Part shown: positions 39,411 to 51,461 of the stretch, one piece after another
Position numbering within the stretch: position 1 is the first letter of the stretch
How the letters are laid out: every line of letters starts with the position of its first letter
Source of the DNA: Arabidopsis thaliana
Taxonomy: Eukaryota; Streptophyta; Magnoliopsida; Brassicales; Brassicaceae
Direction of reading: 5' to 3'
Assembly (NCBI RefSeq): GCF_000001735.4
Contig: NC_003076.8
Coordinates: 23,873,835 to 23,937,834 of the forward strand
Length of the DNA: 64,000 nucleotides
Position numbers and translations under genes: made by a program
Notes under the pieces: model-generated
Database searches by the model: none
Seen by the model: the letters and a program-made list of their open reading frames with translations, nothing else
What the model was told of the DNA's origin: nothing

Positions 39411-40306
39411 CAGTGATCTTCTCTCCCGCCTTACTTTGTGAATTTCAGATTCTTTTCCATGAGAATTGTATTTTCTAACTGCAGAGTTGACCTTTACATG
39501 GATGGCACAATCAAAGAATAGCCAAGAAAGATTCTTTCATATACAACGGTGTTGTTTAATGCGAGGTTTAATTAGTCAAGGTCATATGTTTTCAGTTTGG
39601 ATATTCTATCTTTACATACGTGCACATATCTCTTATTCTGAGCATTTGGAATAGTGGTATGAACAAGTTATTATAAAACATATTCTAAATCAAGAAATGC
39701 TCTAGTTGCATGTAGTTTAACTTCTTTGACTTTCTCAATGATGGCATTGTTTTAATTTATGTGTATTCTGAATGAGCTTACTTCTCTTTCTTCTTTGTTT
39801 ATGTTGAAGTCTCCTGCAGATGACAATGGAGTTTCTATGACCTACTCTGCTCGGCTTTTACCTCTCTTGGACACGCTTTAGATAAGATAATTTGACTAGG
39901 CACAAAATGCATAGATTCTCAACGGAAGCAAGCAGAAGAAATGTCTTTATTTCTGTCAATTGAAAAGTGACAAGAAAACCACAAGACAAAGTTTTGACTT
40001 TTGAACATTTATGAATATATGTTTACTAACTTATTGGATTGTGATCTAGTATTTGTTCTTTTTTCTTTCTCTGAAGATAAATGCAGGGAAAAGCTGAACT
40101 ATATTAACCTAATAGTTAAATGTGAAGGGAAATGATTGTCAGTATCCAATATCCCAAAAATTCCTCAGAGTGTTACTGAGCATATGACAAATTATGAGAT
40201 TGTCCATGAATCTTTTCAATCAACAATACTGACAAGAAAACTGCTAAATGGGAATCTAGGATAAGTTGAGGTTTGAATAGAACACTCAAAACATAACCAG
40301 CATTAA
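39411..40306. other. Upstream region of LecRK-II.2 and 3' side of APUM16
   Basis: Contains the duplicated blocks at 39618-39740, 39769-39870 and 40110-40150. No gene supported. Confidence 0.45.
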
Positions 40307-41305
40307 CTAGTTTGGGACACTCATTGAGTCCAAGATGGTTGCAATCTTGCTTCGAGGAGACCTATGCAAGAGATGGCGATAAGGCATGAGCCTATTCACC
40401 AAACCGTAAAACAGATCAGCCGTGAGGATCTCATTTGTTAATTCCAGTGCCTTGCACACCACAAAATTCCCGTACTCGCTCCTCGCCAACCTTATCAACA
40501 TCTCTGTCTTGCACGCCAACAGATCCAGAACCACTGTTGCCATTGGTACGTCCCCCGCCTCCAAAAGCCGCTCCACGATGTAGCTTCCATACTTTTTAAA
40601 CGAGAGCTCGACGCAGTAGCCACATAGTTTATCAGCAATGTTACGCGTGCAACGGGAGTCACGTAGTTTAAGCACGTGTTGGACCACAAAGTTGCCATAA
40701 GCATCGTTGCTTAGCAAAAGAGCGTTGTTCGCGACTATGTCAAGGAGCTGGTCTCTGTAGTAAGGATCGTCCAAGTCGGTTATGATTTCGTTGAGCGCGA
40801 TGCAACCGTACTGGTCACCCGCCAGGAAACACGCGTATCGAAGAATTTGATCATACATCAACTCTCTCTTGTCCTGTTGAAAAACTCTCATCCCCTGTAT
40901 CGTCACGTAGGAGGCGTACTTGTCAGTCATGACATGGATGAAGAGGCGCATGATAGCCTCAAAGAAGAAGACGTCCATGTCATCTGACATTCCCATGAGT
41001 TTCTGTAGGGTTTTGGAGCCGTTCTTGTTTGTTGTGATGACCATGAAGTAATCGCAGTCAGACGTCATTAAAGACGCCATCCACATAAGCGTTCCCGTGT
41101 CTAATACTGAGATGTCGTCTTTCAAATCTTCACTTCCAGTCATGAAGTTGAAAATCCTTTGAATATCCATCTCCGCTTTACGGATGTGGAATAAGGAATA
41201 GCCGCCACGTGAAGGAGGAGAAGGAACTGTCAAAGGCTCCTCATTCAGGATTTCTTGTATAGTATTGAACATTGTCGACATTGAAAAGGAATTGTTGTTT
41301 GCCAT
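40307..41305 (-). CDS. APUM16: Pumilio/PUF RNA-binding protein APUM16, 332 aa
   Basis: Intronless. I chose the start [20 protein letters not shown] at 41305, because the 49 codons upstream in frame run across the TATA box. About seven PUF repeats can be seen from their RNA-contact cores: [54 protein letters not shown] and a degenerate SPRSKIATI. Canonical PUF proteins have eight, so this is a divergent or shortened one. PUF proteins bind 3' UTR elements and repress or destabilise mRNA (family knowledge). The target is unknown. Confidence 0.9.
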
Positions 41306-41979
41306 TGTATTACGTCGATATACAGAATTACTCTCAAAAGTTAGAAGAAGATTTTTGTTGTGTGATTTTGGAGAATGCGAGAGATAGTATTGTTGTATCG
41401 TTATGATGGGTATATATAGAGATTTTCGTTCCCTTCTCCTGACTTCTCCCATAAGGAATTGGAAACTGTATTAGTAATATCCGCTCAACGGTTATAATCA
41501 AATCAAATATAAAATGTATATATGGTTAGTTTTTTTACTTTGTTTTCTAACTAATTAATCATATCCAAATATTACCATATCACGATTTTCCTTTTTCTTC
41601 TTTTACGTCTAGATGCTATTGTTTGATTTGTTCAGATTTGGTTTCCTTATTCATATCTAAATATTTTTTTTTTAAAAATTGTATTTATTTTAGTTACTGT
41701 AAAACGATTTTAAAACTGTAATTCCATGAGCAAATTAAGTGAACAAATTTCATTAAAACCACACAAATAATAACCATACCACAATATACTGAAAAACAAA
41801 GAAGAGCCATTCCTCACAAGGAGACCCATTCCCAACTTATTTTTCTACGAACAAAAGCAATATGAATAACACATGAGACCAAACAAAAACCCACCACTTT
41901 GTAGTATAATAGCATCATCATATAACTCAACAGCTGACAACTCTCGTGAACTCAAAACCGTCTGTGTTTTCTTGTGGTT
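41306..41979. other. APUM16 promoter and UXS3 3' UTR
   Basis: AT-rich; apart from the TATA element and the presumed UXS3 3' UTR I see nothing. Confidence 0.4.
41410..41419 (-). promoter_or_regulatory. TATA box of APUM16
   Basis: CTATATATA on the minus strand about 105 bp upstream of the chosen ATG. It supports starting the protein at 41305 rather than at 41452. Confidence 0.55.
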
Positions 41980-44119
41980 TTAGTTTCTTGGGACGTTAAG
42001 CCTTAGTCGGAAATCTTCTTCCATGAGAGGAAGTCCTTCTCTGAGCTTCACCTTTGGCTCCCAACCCAACACTTCTTTGGCTTTACTAATGTCTGGTTTC
42101 CTCTGTCTTGGATCATCTGGTGTGTTCTCCACCATCTTTATCTCTATGCTTGGGTTAATAAGCTGCGTTTAATACAAACACAACACACATTAAGGAACCA
42201 AAACATGAACTAAATGCAGGATTTATCACAGCTTTTAGAGTAAACCGACTCTAACCTCCTTAACCGTCTCAGCCAGTTCCACCATTGTGAACTCACCTGA
42301 GAAACAGAGGGGTTTTAGAAAAAAGCAAATGAAACAAAAACACCACACTCTAGTTACAGGGGTTAAGGTAAATGTTGGAATGGAAAGGCGGACCTGGGTT
42401 ACCGATGTTGATAGGGCCAGTATCATTGCCTTCCATAAGACGGATAAGTCCATCCACCATGTCGGAGACATAACAGAAACTGCGGGTCTGTGTCCCCGGT
42501 TTCTGAACTGTCAATGCCTCACCCCTACAACACATTTAATGGAAACACAGCTAAGCAGAGATGAAACAAAACTTGGTTTCAATGAAGTTGAGAGAGCTAA
42601 TGACTTTACCGGAGTGCTTGAGCAATGAAGTTGCTCACAACACGCCCATCATCGATGTTCATTCGAGGACCATATGTGTTGAAGATTCTAGCAATGCGGA
42701 TTTCTACAAATGACAAACAGGCCAATGAGAATCTTAAAGGAATCACTGGATAAAGAAAAAAGTGATGCAGTGAGTTTAGGGAAGTAGAAAACTGACCAAT
42801 GCCATGTTGTCTGTGGTAGTCAAACATCAAGGTTTCGGCTACCCGCTTGCCTTCGTCATAGCAACTCCGAACCCCTTTTGATAATAGCAACCAGGTTAAG
42901 TTTACAAAGCTGTAAAAACTGAAATGCAAGAAGATTCCTCTATAAGATGAGAACATTTGAGGTTTACCAATAGGGTTGACATTTCCCCAGTAGCTCTCTG
43001 GTTGAGGGTGGATGAGAGGATCTCCATACACTTCAGAGGTTGAGGTTAGTAAAATTCTGTTTCGAAAAGAACAAATAGTTACAAAGCCGAGCATTTTGAA
43101 AGAAGGATGTGATTAGAAAATAGGAAGCAGAAGATGTCCTGAACCTTGCTCCAACACGCTTGGCAAGACCGAGCATGTTGAGTGTACCAATCACATTGGT
43201 CTTGATTGTCTGCATAAACATATTAGATCAGTAACTAACGATTCTGATTATATGAAGGTGATATGAGAATATATCTATATTCACACGAACCTTAACAGGG
43301 TTGTATTTGTAGAAGATAGGAGAGGCAGGACAAGCAAGATGGTAAATCCGATCAACCTCGATCAACAAAGGCTCGGTAACATCTGTTTAAAGCCCAAATT
43401 CCAAATAGAGATCACGATGATGGATCTTGTTGACATGAACAAGAAGACGCTTAACAACAAACTGAGAGTCTCGAGACCATACCGTGACGAATAAGTTCAA
43501 ACCTGGGGTGACCGATCCACTTCTTGAGGTTTTCTTTTGAGCCAGTGAAATAGTTATCAGCAACAACCACCTGAAGAATAAAACGAAACCTTCAAAAATA
43601 TGATCAAACTTGAAAAGCATGTCAATTTTGTATACAAACCTCATTCTTCTCATTTTCCATAAGCTTATCAACCAAGTGAGAACCAATGAAGCCAGCTCCT
43701 CCAGAGATCAAGATCCTCATATTGGGCTACACAAAACAAACAAGAAAAAAGTAAACTCATATAATTACATAATCATCCTTGAGTCACAACAGATCAAACT
43801 AATAAAACCCCAAGATCTGATTCTGTAAAATCTATATAACCTACAATGATACAGAAGTTCTCACACAATGAAGCCAGCAAAAAAGGGTCAGATCTAAATG
43901 GCATTCGATTTCAAGGATTCTTCATTACAATGCCAAAGAGATCAGGTCATTTACATAAGATCCTTGTGACACGAATGCTTTCCCGATCGCATCTTAATCA
44001 ACAAAATCTAATCAAAGAAATTTGCAGAAAGATTTTACCTGACAAAACTTGGAATTGCGGAGAGGAGAAGGAGAAGGAGGAGGCTTTGTGGTGTTCTGTT
44101 TCTCACTTGTAGCTGCCAT
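41980..44119 (-). CDS. UXS3: UDP-glucuronate decarboxylase (UDP-xylose synthase) UXS3, 342 aa
   Basis: Eleven coding exons from the start: 44039-44119, 43640-43726, 43483-43570, 43291-43382, 43145-43209, 42968-43056, 42797-42874, 42610-42703, 42394-42524, 42256-42296 and 41980-42162 (1029 nt, 342 aa). The extended SDR motifs are seen: NAD-binding [10 protein letters not shown], catalytic STSEVYGDP and Y-x3-K in [10 protein letters not shown], then [10 protein letters not shown]. It converts UDP-GlcA to UDP-xylose for xylan and xyloglucan synthesis. No signal anchor precedes the fold, so this is a cytosolic isoform, unlike Golgi UXS1/2 types. A 5' UTR intron is likely (GT at 44235 to AG at 44143). 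Confidence 0.95.
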
Positions 44120-44142
44120 TGCTTGAGAGAGAGATCTCAATC

Positions 44143-44235
44143 CTGAGTACGCATTAAATGTCATTGAAAATTGTCAAGAGGTAAAAACCGAAACTTTGCT
44201 AAGGACAAGATTGGGAATTTCGTTTAGATTTTTAC
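44143..44235 (-). other. Predicted 5' UTR intron of UXS3
   Basis: On the minus strand CTG|GTAAAAAT is the donor and GTACTCAG the acceptor, 23 nt ahead of the ATG. The interval contains no ATG-led frame that fits the protein. Confidence 0.55.
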
Positions 44236-45604
44236 CAGAAGCTTCGGGGAATCGTAGAAGAAGAGCTTGAAACCAAAATCTTCTGATCTGATGTCTGTCT
44301 GATGAGAAGACAAGACAATAAGAGATCGTCTACTTATAGTCCTAGGTGTCTGAACTTCAATCTAACAAATAACAAAATCGAAGAATTTTTTATTTATTTC
44401 GTTCTGTTTTGTTTAAAGAAAGGAATTACAGAAATAATTTTAAGTTAAAGAAGAGACTTCAAATACACGAAATGCGGAAATTAACTAATTGACGTTAGCT
44501 ACTAAATCACGTCAACGTTTGACCTAACAGATATCTTACGTGGCAATTTGTTTACTTTTTGCAGATTTTTTTTTTTTTTTTTTTTCACATACAGCTTTTT
44601 ATTTTCCATTTACAGCTAAATGACGTGGATTAAGCTAGACATATTTATCTTTATACTTTTTTTATCTGTAAATCTGTAATCGAATTTTGTTTGTTTTTTT
44701 AAAAATTTTTTGAAAATTATAGTATACTCTTCCTTGTATTTTACATCTATTATTTTAGTATCTATTAATAATTGCTATATAACGATCGATACTACGATTT
44801 ACATAATAGTAAACAAGTCAACAACTTCTCAATCACTTTGTTTAACAATCAATCATTCACCATCAACCCTCCTACCATGTATCATCCACCATTGTCTCCA
44901 AACTCATCATCTACCATCCATCCACCATATTTAGTTTTCATATACATATCCTAGAGAAAATACTTTGAAATGTGAGTAGTTATAATAAATTAATTAAATT
45001 ATTTTTTGGAATATTAAATTAACAAAATGGACAATAATAAACATCCGGGGAAAAAACGTATTAAAGATCTACAAGATTTGTGAAGACATAATTTTTTTTA
45101 AGAGATATCTATCAACAAACTCATTTGTTCAATTGAGTAAGACTTACTTTTGGTTAACACCAACCAAACTAGAAGTATGACTTACGTTTTATCAACACTA
45201 AGCACATGATTTCAATTTGACATCTTTAGTCGTCGGATCATTGTTAACTATATATTGGCTCTATTGACAGAATAAAAAGCAGAAGCTACACTTCTTTTGT
45301 AAAATGAATAATTGAATTCACATCTTTAGATAGTAAGATTGTGTAAGTTCTTAGTTACTTCTTCTACCAAGAAAATGAAGACCTCCGGATAAGTCATCAA
45401 GCTAATATAACCCAAAGGTTCTCTCAAGTTTGCGAATCAAACATTGGAAAGGAAATTTGGCTCAAACACATTCAAATGACATTGAAGTGGACATCACCCT
45501 TTCGCTAAATAAGAATCTCCCATTTTCCTTTCCAATGAATTTGGCTTAAACCCACTCACATTGAAGTAGACATCACGCAGTTTCCATACTTTCAATATAA
45601 ACTG

Positions 45605-45635
45605 CATGCCGGTTTTTATTGGATAAACCGGCATG
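45605..45635. repeat. Perfect 11-bp inverted repeat with 9-nt loop
   Basis: CATGCCGGTTT at 45605-45615 is matched by AAACCGGCATG at 45625-45635, with loop TTATTGGAT. It is GC-richer than its surroundings and symmetric, so the transcript of either strand could form a hairpin. Confidence 0.75.
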
Positions 45636-46033
45636 GGTTGTGATGACAATGACTGTGCAAGTACTTATGAAGCTATAGAGAGGGAAACAATGTCATTCCA
45701 AGCGCAATGGCAGAAGTTCCAGTTCAAAACAAACAAACTGTGAAGTGTAAGCAGCGCAAAATCAGAGAGCAAACTATTGCTGATATTATAGGTTTATAAC
45801 TTTATAAGCAAAGAAGATTCTTAACAAATGAAATTTATAATTTTAATACCAGTTTCTCAAGAACAGCACTTTTCTCAACCAAACACCTTTCAAAACGCTC
45901 TGGTTCTCGAACGCGACAAAAAGAGATGTAAACCGAGTTATAACAAGTTGCGTTTCAAAGGGTTTCAGATAGGAATATGAAGAACTTTTGATTGAAACTC
46001 CAGAGATCTCAAAGGTGTGAAGTTTGACGTTGA

Positions 46034-47359
46034 TCAAAACATTTCTTGAGACTTTCTGACACAACGGCTCACTTTCTTCTTGAACTCATCTCTCTTATCT
46101 CGCCATTCTTTCTGCGCAAGAGAAAACACACAAAATCCATAAGCATGTTCTGCTCTTAATTGCAAGCTATGTGCGATAAATCGATTGAAATACTCACGGC
46201 AGCTTCAACATTTGCTGGAGACTCATCGTTAGGACCAGAAAGCATTGATATGATACTCAACATAATACTCTCAACCTGAAAGCACCATAATTTGTTTCAC
46301 TACGGCATGAACATCTGAGACATGAAATAAATCACCTAGAGATCCCTTTATAGTGTCTGAACTATAGTAACTCTAATCATAGAATCTACTACTATGAAGC
46401 GAACAAAAATGAACAAACTCAAATCAATTTGAACATACTGTATGAACAGGAGTCCAACGCTCGCTTGCAAGCTCATAACCGCTAGGATCATCACCGGGAG
46501 GATGAAGAATAGATATGCAAACACGACCATCAGAATAAACTGCAGGACAAATATAAGTAAACCATTCAAACGTCTGTCTTCTATTCATATTCCTTTGAAT
46601 CCTTCCCCGATCAAAACCGATAGAGAGAAAACTAACCGTTAGGATGCCACATATCCGAAGTAAACCTCACGGTTGGCGGACTATTCGGATAGTTTTGCGG
46701 AAATGTCATAATCGCGTTAAAGAATCCTCCTTCACTGCATTTTTACACCAAGTTTTAAACCATATGCACAACAAGCAAAATCTTTGGTAACTATCATATA
46801 AAGAGCATTGCAGATAAGGGTAATTTCATCTTTCCCAATACAATCCCATTGACATCAATTCGATATCTCACTATCTGAACTATATATAAGAACAAACCTA
46901 AATCAAGAATAAAAAAAAATTCCGATACAAACAAAGAGAGAATACGAAAACCACACAATTATGTGATCTACAATGTTCAATCTCAAGTAACAACAATTAC
47001 ATATGAATCAACGAATCCGAAATCAATGAAGAAAAAAAAAAAAAAAACTGTTCCACAAGAATCAAGAATCAGAAAAAAAAAAGTAGCTAAAAATCTAAAG
47101 AAAGCAAAAAAGGAAGAGAGTTGTTTACTAGAGAGTATCAGGAGGTCCGATAATGGTAACGCTCCATTCGAATATATTCTTCTCATCAACGAGACCAGCA
47201 GAGAATCCATCAACAGGATGCTTACAGAGATCTGAATCAAACAAAAATCGGATTTAGAGAAGAACATAACAATCACAAGATTGATTTTGGTAAGGAGAGA
47301 GATTCCAAGGGCTTGCCTTTGAGTTGTTTCTGAAGGAGAAGGCTAGCTTGCGAAGCCAT
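46034..47359 (-). CDS. UBC7: Ubiquitin-conjugating enzyme E2 UBC7, 166 aa
   Basis: Six exons from the start: 47317-47359, 47129-47231, 46637-46734, 46439-46539, 46198-46275 and 46034-46111 (501 nt, 166 aa). The E2 core is complete: [19 protein letters not shown], the [14 protein letters not shown] motif, WHPNV and the catalytic Cys in [14 protein letters not shown]. The long acidic insertion after it ([17 protein letters not shown]) marks the Ubc7/Cdc34-like class, linked to ER-associated degradation (family knowledge). Intron 1 must begin with GC (AAAG|GCAAGC at 47316), since the alternative reading runs into a stop. A 90-codon Lys-rich frame at 46963-47235 is only intron and exon shadow. 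Confidence 0.95.
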
Positions 47360-49397
47360 GGATGATGATGATAGAGAAATCGAGAGAATTGAAATTGAGA
47401 TTTTTTTAATATGACAAGGTTCTGATTTTGTGAATTTTCGGGAATCGATGTTTTCATTATGAGAACACATGGAAAGAGCTGGGATCTGCTACGGGCATAC
47501 CTATTTTCTACTTTACTATTCTAACCAATAGGGTTTTGTGACTTTTCCACTTTCCGTTAACTTCCGAAAATTCTAACAACGATTGTAGTTTAACCGGTTT
47601 TGATTTGGTTTTTACAGATTTTCGGTTCAGTTTCGGTTTAGTCAGATTGCAAGAAAAAACAGGTACCAAATCAAAGATATCAAAATTCACTGTTATGTGA
47701 CTAGAAGGTTCATATATCACATGCAAGACAAAATCAAAATGCGCATACTTATATTTTTTTTTTGAAATGATAACCAATTATGTTGAGCACCTATTTTTTT
47801 CTATTTGTGTAGGTGTTGCCAAATAGTTTGGACCTATTTGTCTAGGTGTTGCCAATGTTATGTCGATAAAAGGATACCTGATGGTTTTTTATTTTTACTT
47901 TTCAAAACATTCATTTCGTGGAACCGGTTCAACTACTTTACCTTGTTAGTAACATACATATAAGAAAATTGTTTTAACTATACTACATAAACACAATATT
48001 TAAAATAATAAAAAAATTGAATAAGATCTACTAAACCGGAGTTGAAAATTATATCAAACCGGTACATCTACTTTTTACATAGATCGGGATCATTTTCATC
48101 AAAGAATTACATTTTTATTAATAGAAGTCATTTAGAAACTATATGTCTATATCTATACATAAGTTTGGATTCTTTTGATAAATATTGAGATCAAATCAAG
48201 TTGCCATCATGAGTGATCCAGAGTTTCTGTATAAAGGGCCATAACTAAAGCACGTTAATCATGTTCATTATATTGTCGTGACCCGTAAATTACAAAATAC
48301 AAATATATAATGAACCAAAAACTTTCATTTTAATATATTAAAAAAAAAAATTTAATCCAAGTTATAAGGATAGTCTTGTCGACATAGTGCAAACTGCAAA
48401 CCAATCACAACTCACAAGATCCACAACACGATTGATCATAGTCTTTACATATAATCCCAAAAGTATTATGTATCATCATTATAAACCAAGTGGTATAAAA
48501 CTAATAACTTTATTTTTATAGATCGATATCGAAAGTTCCGAGAGGATACATTTTAAAGAAATGGTTTGGTAATGCGAGCAGTATAATTACAAACATACAT
48601 AACGGTAATTCCCTGACCAGGAAAACGAGACCGACAAACTTTGCTGGTGAAAAAACAATATCACAAGAGACATACAAATAAAAATATGATAAATCGTGGT
48701 GGATTTTTAAAAAAGATTTCGTGGTGGTTATAATGACACCTAAATGATTATGACAAAGAAAAAGCTTAACTGAAATTGAAATGAAGGCAGCAAAATTTTG
48801 CCGACGTATAGTATGTTCTCAAGTTATAGTAGTAGCTACACGAAGTTGCTATAAATGACATTAAACTTAAATCAGGTTTAATTGCTCGGTTTGGTCCGGT
48901 TTTTATTGGTCCACATATGAACTCAATCGGTGGTAATAGGCAAACAATTCAAAAGATAATAGGTTCTAGATACCAAGAAAGTACCAATAAGGTAATTAAC
49001 AAAGATCAGCTACTGTATATGATCACTAAATTTTGGTATTTCGGTTTGGAAACATACCGGAACCGAATATCGGATTGTCATGTAGGCCGAAAAACAGAAA
49101 AATCTGCACAGAATGGAAAATATAAGAAATATGAATGAAGTTGTAATGCTTTACTCTATTTCTACAGACAGTCTAATTTCGAAGTGGAAATGTCATGGCA
49201 TAGGATTCCAAGAAATGACATTTTAACCAGAGAATCTTACCTGGTTTCTTCAAGCTAGGTAATCATTACGATTCTCCAAGGGAGTACCAACTAGATGTGA
49301 CAAAATTGTTGTATTGTGCGTGTTACACATCCAATATATATATGATGCAGCATCCTATATGAAAACAATTAATTAGCTAATTCTCTACATAAGAAAT
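47360..49397. other. Intergenic between UBC7 and CLE46
   Basis: About 2 kb, AT-rich. Near 47580-47640 and 48880-48905 are CGGTTTGGTT-like words common in plant intergenic DNA. An imperfect direct repeat of AGGTGTTGCCAA lies at about 47811 and 47845. No gene supported. Confidence 0.4.
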
Positions 49398-49845
49398 ATG
49401 AGAAGACATGATATCATCATCAAGCTTCTCCTTCTCATGTGTCTTCTTCTCAGCAGATTCGTGACTCGGGAATGTCAAGAAGGTAATCTCGTTACTCATG
49501 TGTGTATGTGTTTAGCTTGCTTGAATTACAACTTAGAGATAATACAAAAAATGTGTTGAAAAAATTGAGGGCATGGTTCTTTGCCCTCTTACATACGTTT
49601 CCCTGTCTTTTGCTTGTAATAGTCCATTTCAAGATTGGACCTGCAAAGATCATCGCAAAACCGAACAACGCAAGAGTGATGCCAACATGGGTAAGGAGAT
49701 CCAATTTTGCATAAACATAATAACAAAGAGAGCATTACTAGCTATAAGATATTTTTTCTGGAATTAGGGCGAAGAAAAAAAGTGGCATAAGCACCCCTCG
49801 GGACCTAACCCAACAGGAAATCGTCACCCACCGGTCAAACACTGA
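49398..49845 (+). CDS. CLE46: CLE-family signalling peptide precursor CLE46, 76 aa
   Basis: Three exons, 49398-49482, 49623-49690 and 49768-49845, join to 231 nt. A hydrophobic signal peptide (IIIKLLLLMCLLLSRFVT) is followed by a short variable region and, at the C-terminus, a CLE motif HKHPSGPNPTGN with tail RHPPVKH. The family consensus is R-x-V-P-S-G-P-N-P-x-H-x; here Arg1 and Val3 are replaced by His. The motif is encoded entirely by the last exon. Most CLE genes are intronless, so two introns are unusual. The mature peptide would be secreted and read by an LRR receptor kinase (family knowledge). TATA-like sequence is at about 49334-49342. Confidence 0.88.
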
Positions 49846-51461
49846 GTCGATAACAGCGTAACTGCTGCAACCAAAAGAATCTTACAAGACAATGCATGAT
49901 ATATCTTTTAAATGATGTAATAATAAGGAGTGAAGCAGTCTATGAGATGGAGAGTACTTAAAAGTTACAGATCCAATGTTTGTTTAACATATGTACTCTG
50001 ATAAACTATGTCATTCGATGAAATAATTACAATGTAAGAGTTGTTATCAAAACAGAGCAAAACATCTGAAAAATAACTAGTTGACTTGTTTATTCTTATT
50101 CAGGATAAGTTTCTTATTAATCAGTTTATATTGCAGTCGCTTTTTCCATTTTCAATTTCACAAATTTTCTGTTAATTTCTCATACAGATTGTGTCTTGCG
50201 ACCTAAGAAACGAAAAAAAAAAAACCTAATAAACGCACAACTTCAGAATGCTAATCTCCAAACATGAGGCACTGAAAGTAAAACTAGAGATGAAGTGAAA
50301 TAACTTTGGTAAACATTTGACGAATACTATCATAGCGCTTTTTCCGCAACAGAGATTGCAGAATTTGGTTTGCCGATGGATGTATCGCCGCCCAAATAGT
50401 CCACCGGATTCAAGAAGAGACAAGAGCGTAAACTGAAGAATCCTCCTCTCTAGGATCGGAAACCTCCGTGGTTGAGAGTACGACCGATTCACAGAGGCGA
50501 TAATGATGTACGAATCGGATATCCGATCGGTGTCATTATTTTATTTTTGCCCTAACTCGAAATTAACTTTTGACTTTTTGAGTATTTGGGATTTGATTTG
50601 TTTTATATTTTAATTGATAAAGGAATTAAAAAAATTATGTATTCATATACGAATAACTTATGTCAATACAAATTCTTGAAAATAATTCTCTTTGAAGTCG
50701 CAGTATACTTGATCAAAGCCAATTGTTTTAGGTACACTAGATTTGACGAAAATTTGTCTGCGATGAATCCGTAAATGAAAACTTAGTAACTTTACATATC
50801 TTCATACCAAATGAAAACTTACTTAGTAAAAAGTAACTTGATTCATAATCAACTCGATGAAATCTCTTTTAGTTTTATGAATAATTGAATAATGCATGTT
50901 TAATATTTATTTTCTATTATACTTAACAACACTGTTACTTGTCCTAATCAATTAAATATTGTTTGTTAGTAATATTTTGAATTTTATTTTCAATTATGCT
51001 GGTGATATCAATTCCGTGTCGTCGGTAAGTTAATAATTGGATGAGGTACACCGTACCATTCAACATTTTTTCTTCGTATTTATATATAGAATTTGGTTTA
51101 CACTTTACCAATCTCAAAATTATAATTTCACTCCAAACCTAAGAGCTTATAATATGGTTTTTGTTGTTTAAAAAGAGCTTAATATTATTGGTTATAAGAC
51201 TCTTCACTATATGATTTTTACGTATGAGTGCGTTGGCGGAAAGATATATAAACTATAAAGAGAAGGTGATTAATAAGGTACCGATACTATATATTATCAT
51301 ATCTTAAACATGTTAAGACACAAGTATACAACATAACAAAGCAAAAGATTACAAAGCCATCAAGACAAACAAAGACAAGGTAAATATCAGCTTAGATAGC
51401 CGTCTTATTTTACGTATACGAAACCATACTCTTCAGGCAAATGATGTCGTTATTCCCCACT
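49846..51461. other. Intergenic between CLE46 and LTP4
   Basis: Mostly AT-rich. The part 50226-50520 (minus strand) is more balanced in composition and has coding-like pieces in different frames (see findings), but no family is recognised. The right end holds the presumed LTP4 3' UTR. Confidence 0.4.

Larger units (their letters stand above)
34000..40150 (-). repeat. Tandem duplication of about 3.1 kb carrying the LecRK pair
   Basis: The coding copies and their non-coding flanks are both duplicated in direct orientation. Matching upstream blocks are 36621 and 39618, 36791 and 39769, 37071 and 40110, and both 3' ends share TATACAATCATTCAC words. Coding identity is high in the kinase domain and lower in the lectin domain. 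Confidence 0.8.
44120..46033. other. Intergenic: UXS3 promoter and UBC7 3' region
   Basis: About 1.9 kb of AT-rich DNA with no supported gene. It contains a perfect inverted repeat at 45605-45635 and presumably the UBC7 3' UTR up to 46033. Confidence 0.45.

Noticed and set aside
41306-41452. 49-residue N-terminal extension of APUM16
   Set aside because: It spans the TATA box (41410-41419) and so is promoter or leader.
46963-47276. 90-97 codon frames on both strands inside UBC7
   Set aside because: The plus frame is poly-Lys from an intron homopolymer. The minus frame overlaps UBC7 exon 2 in another frame.
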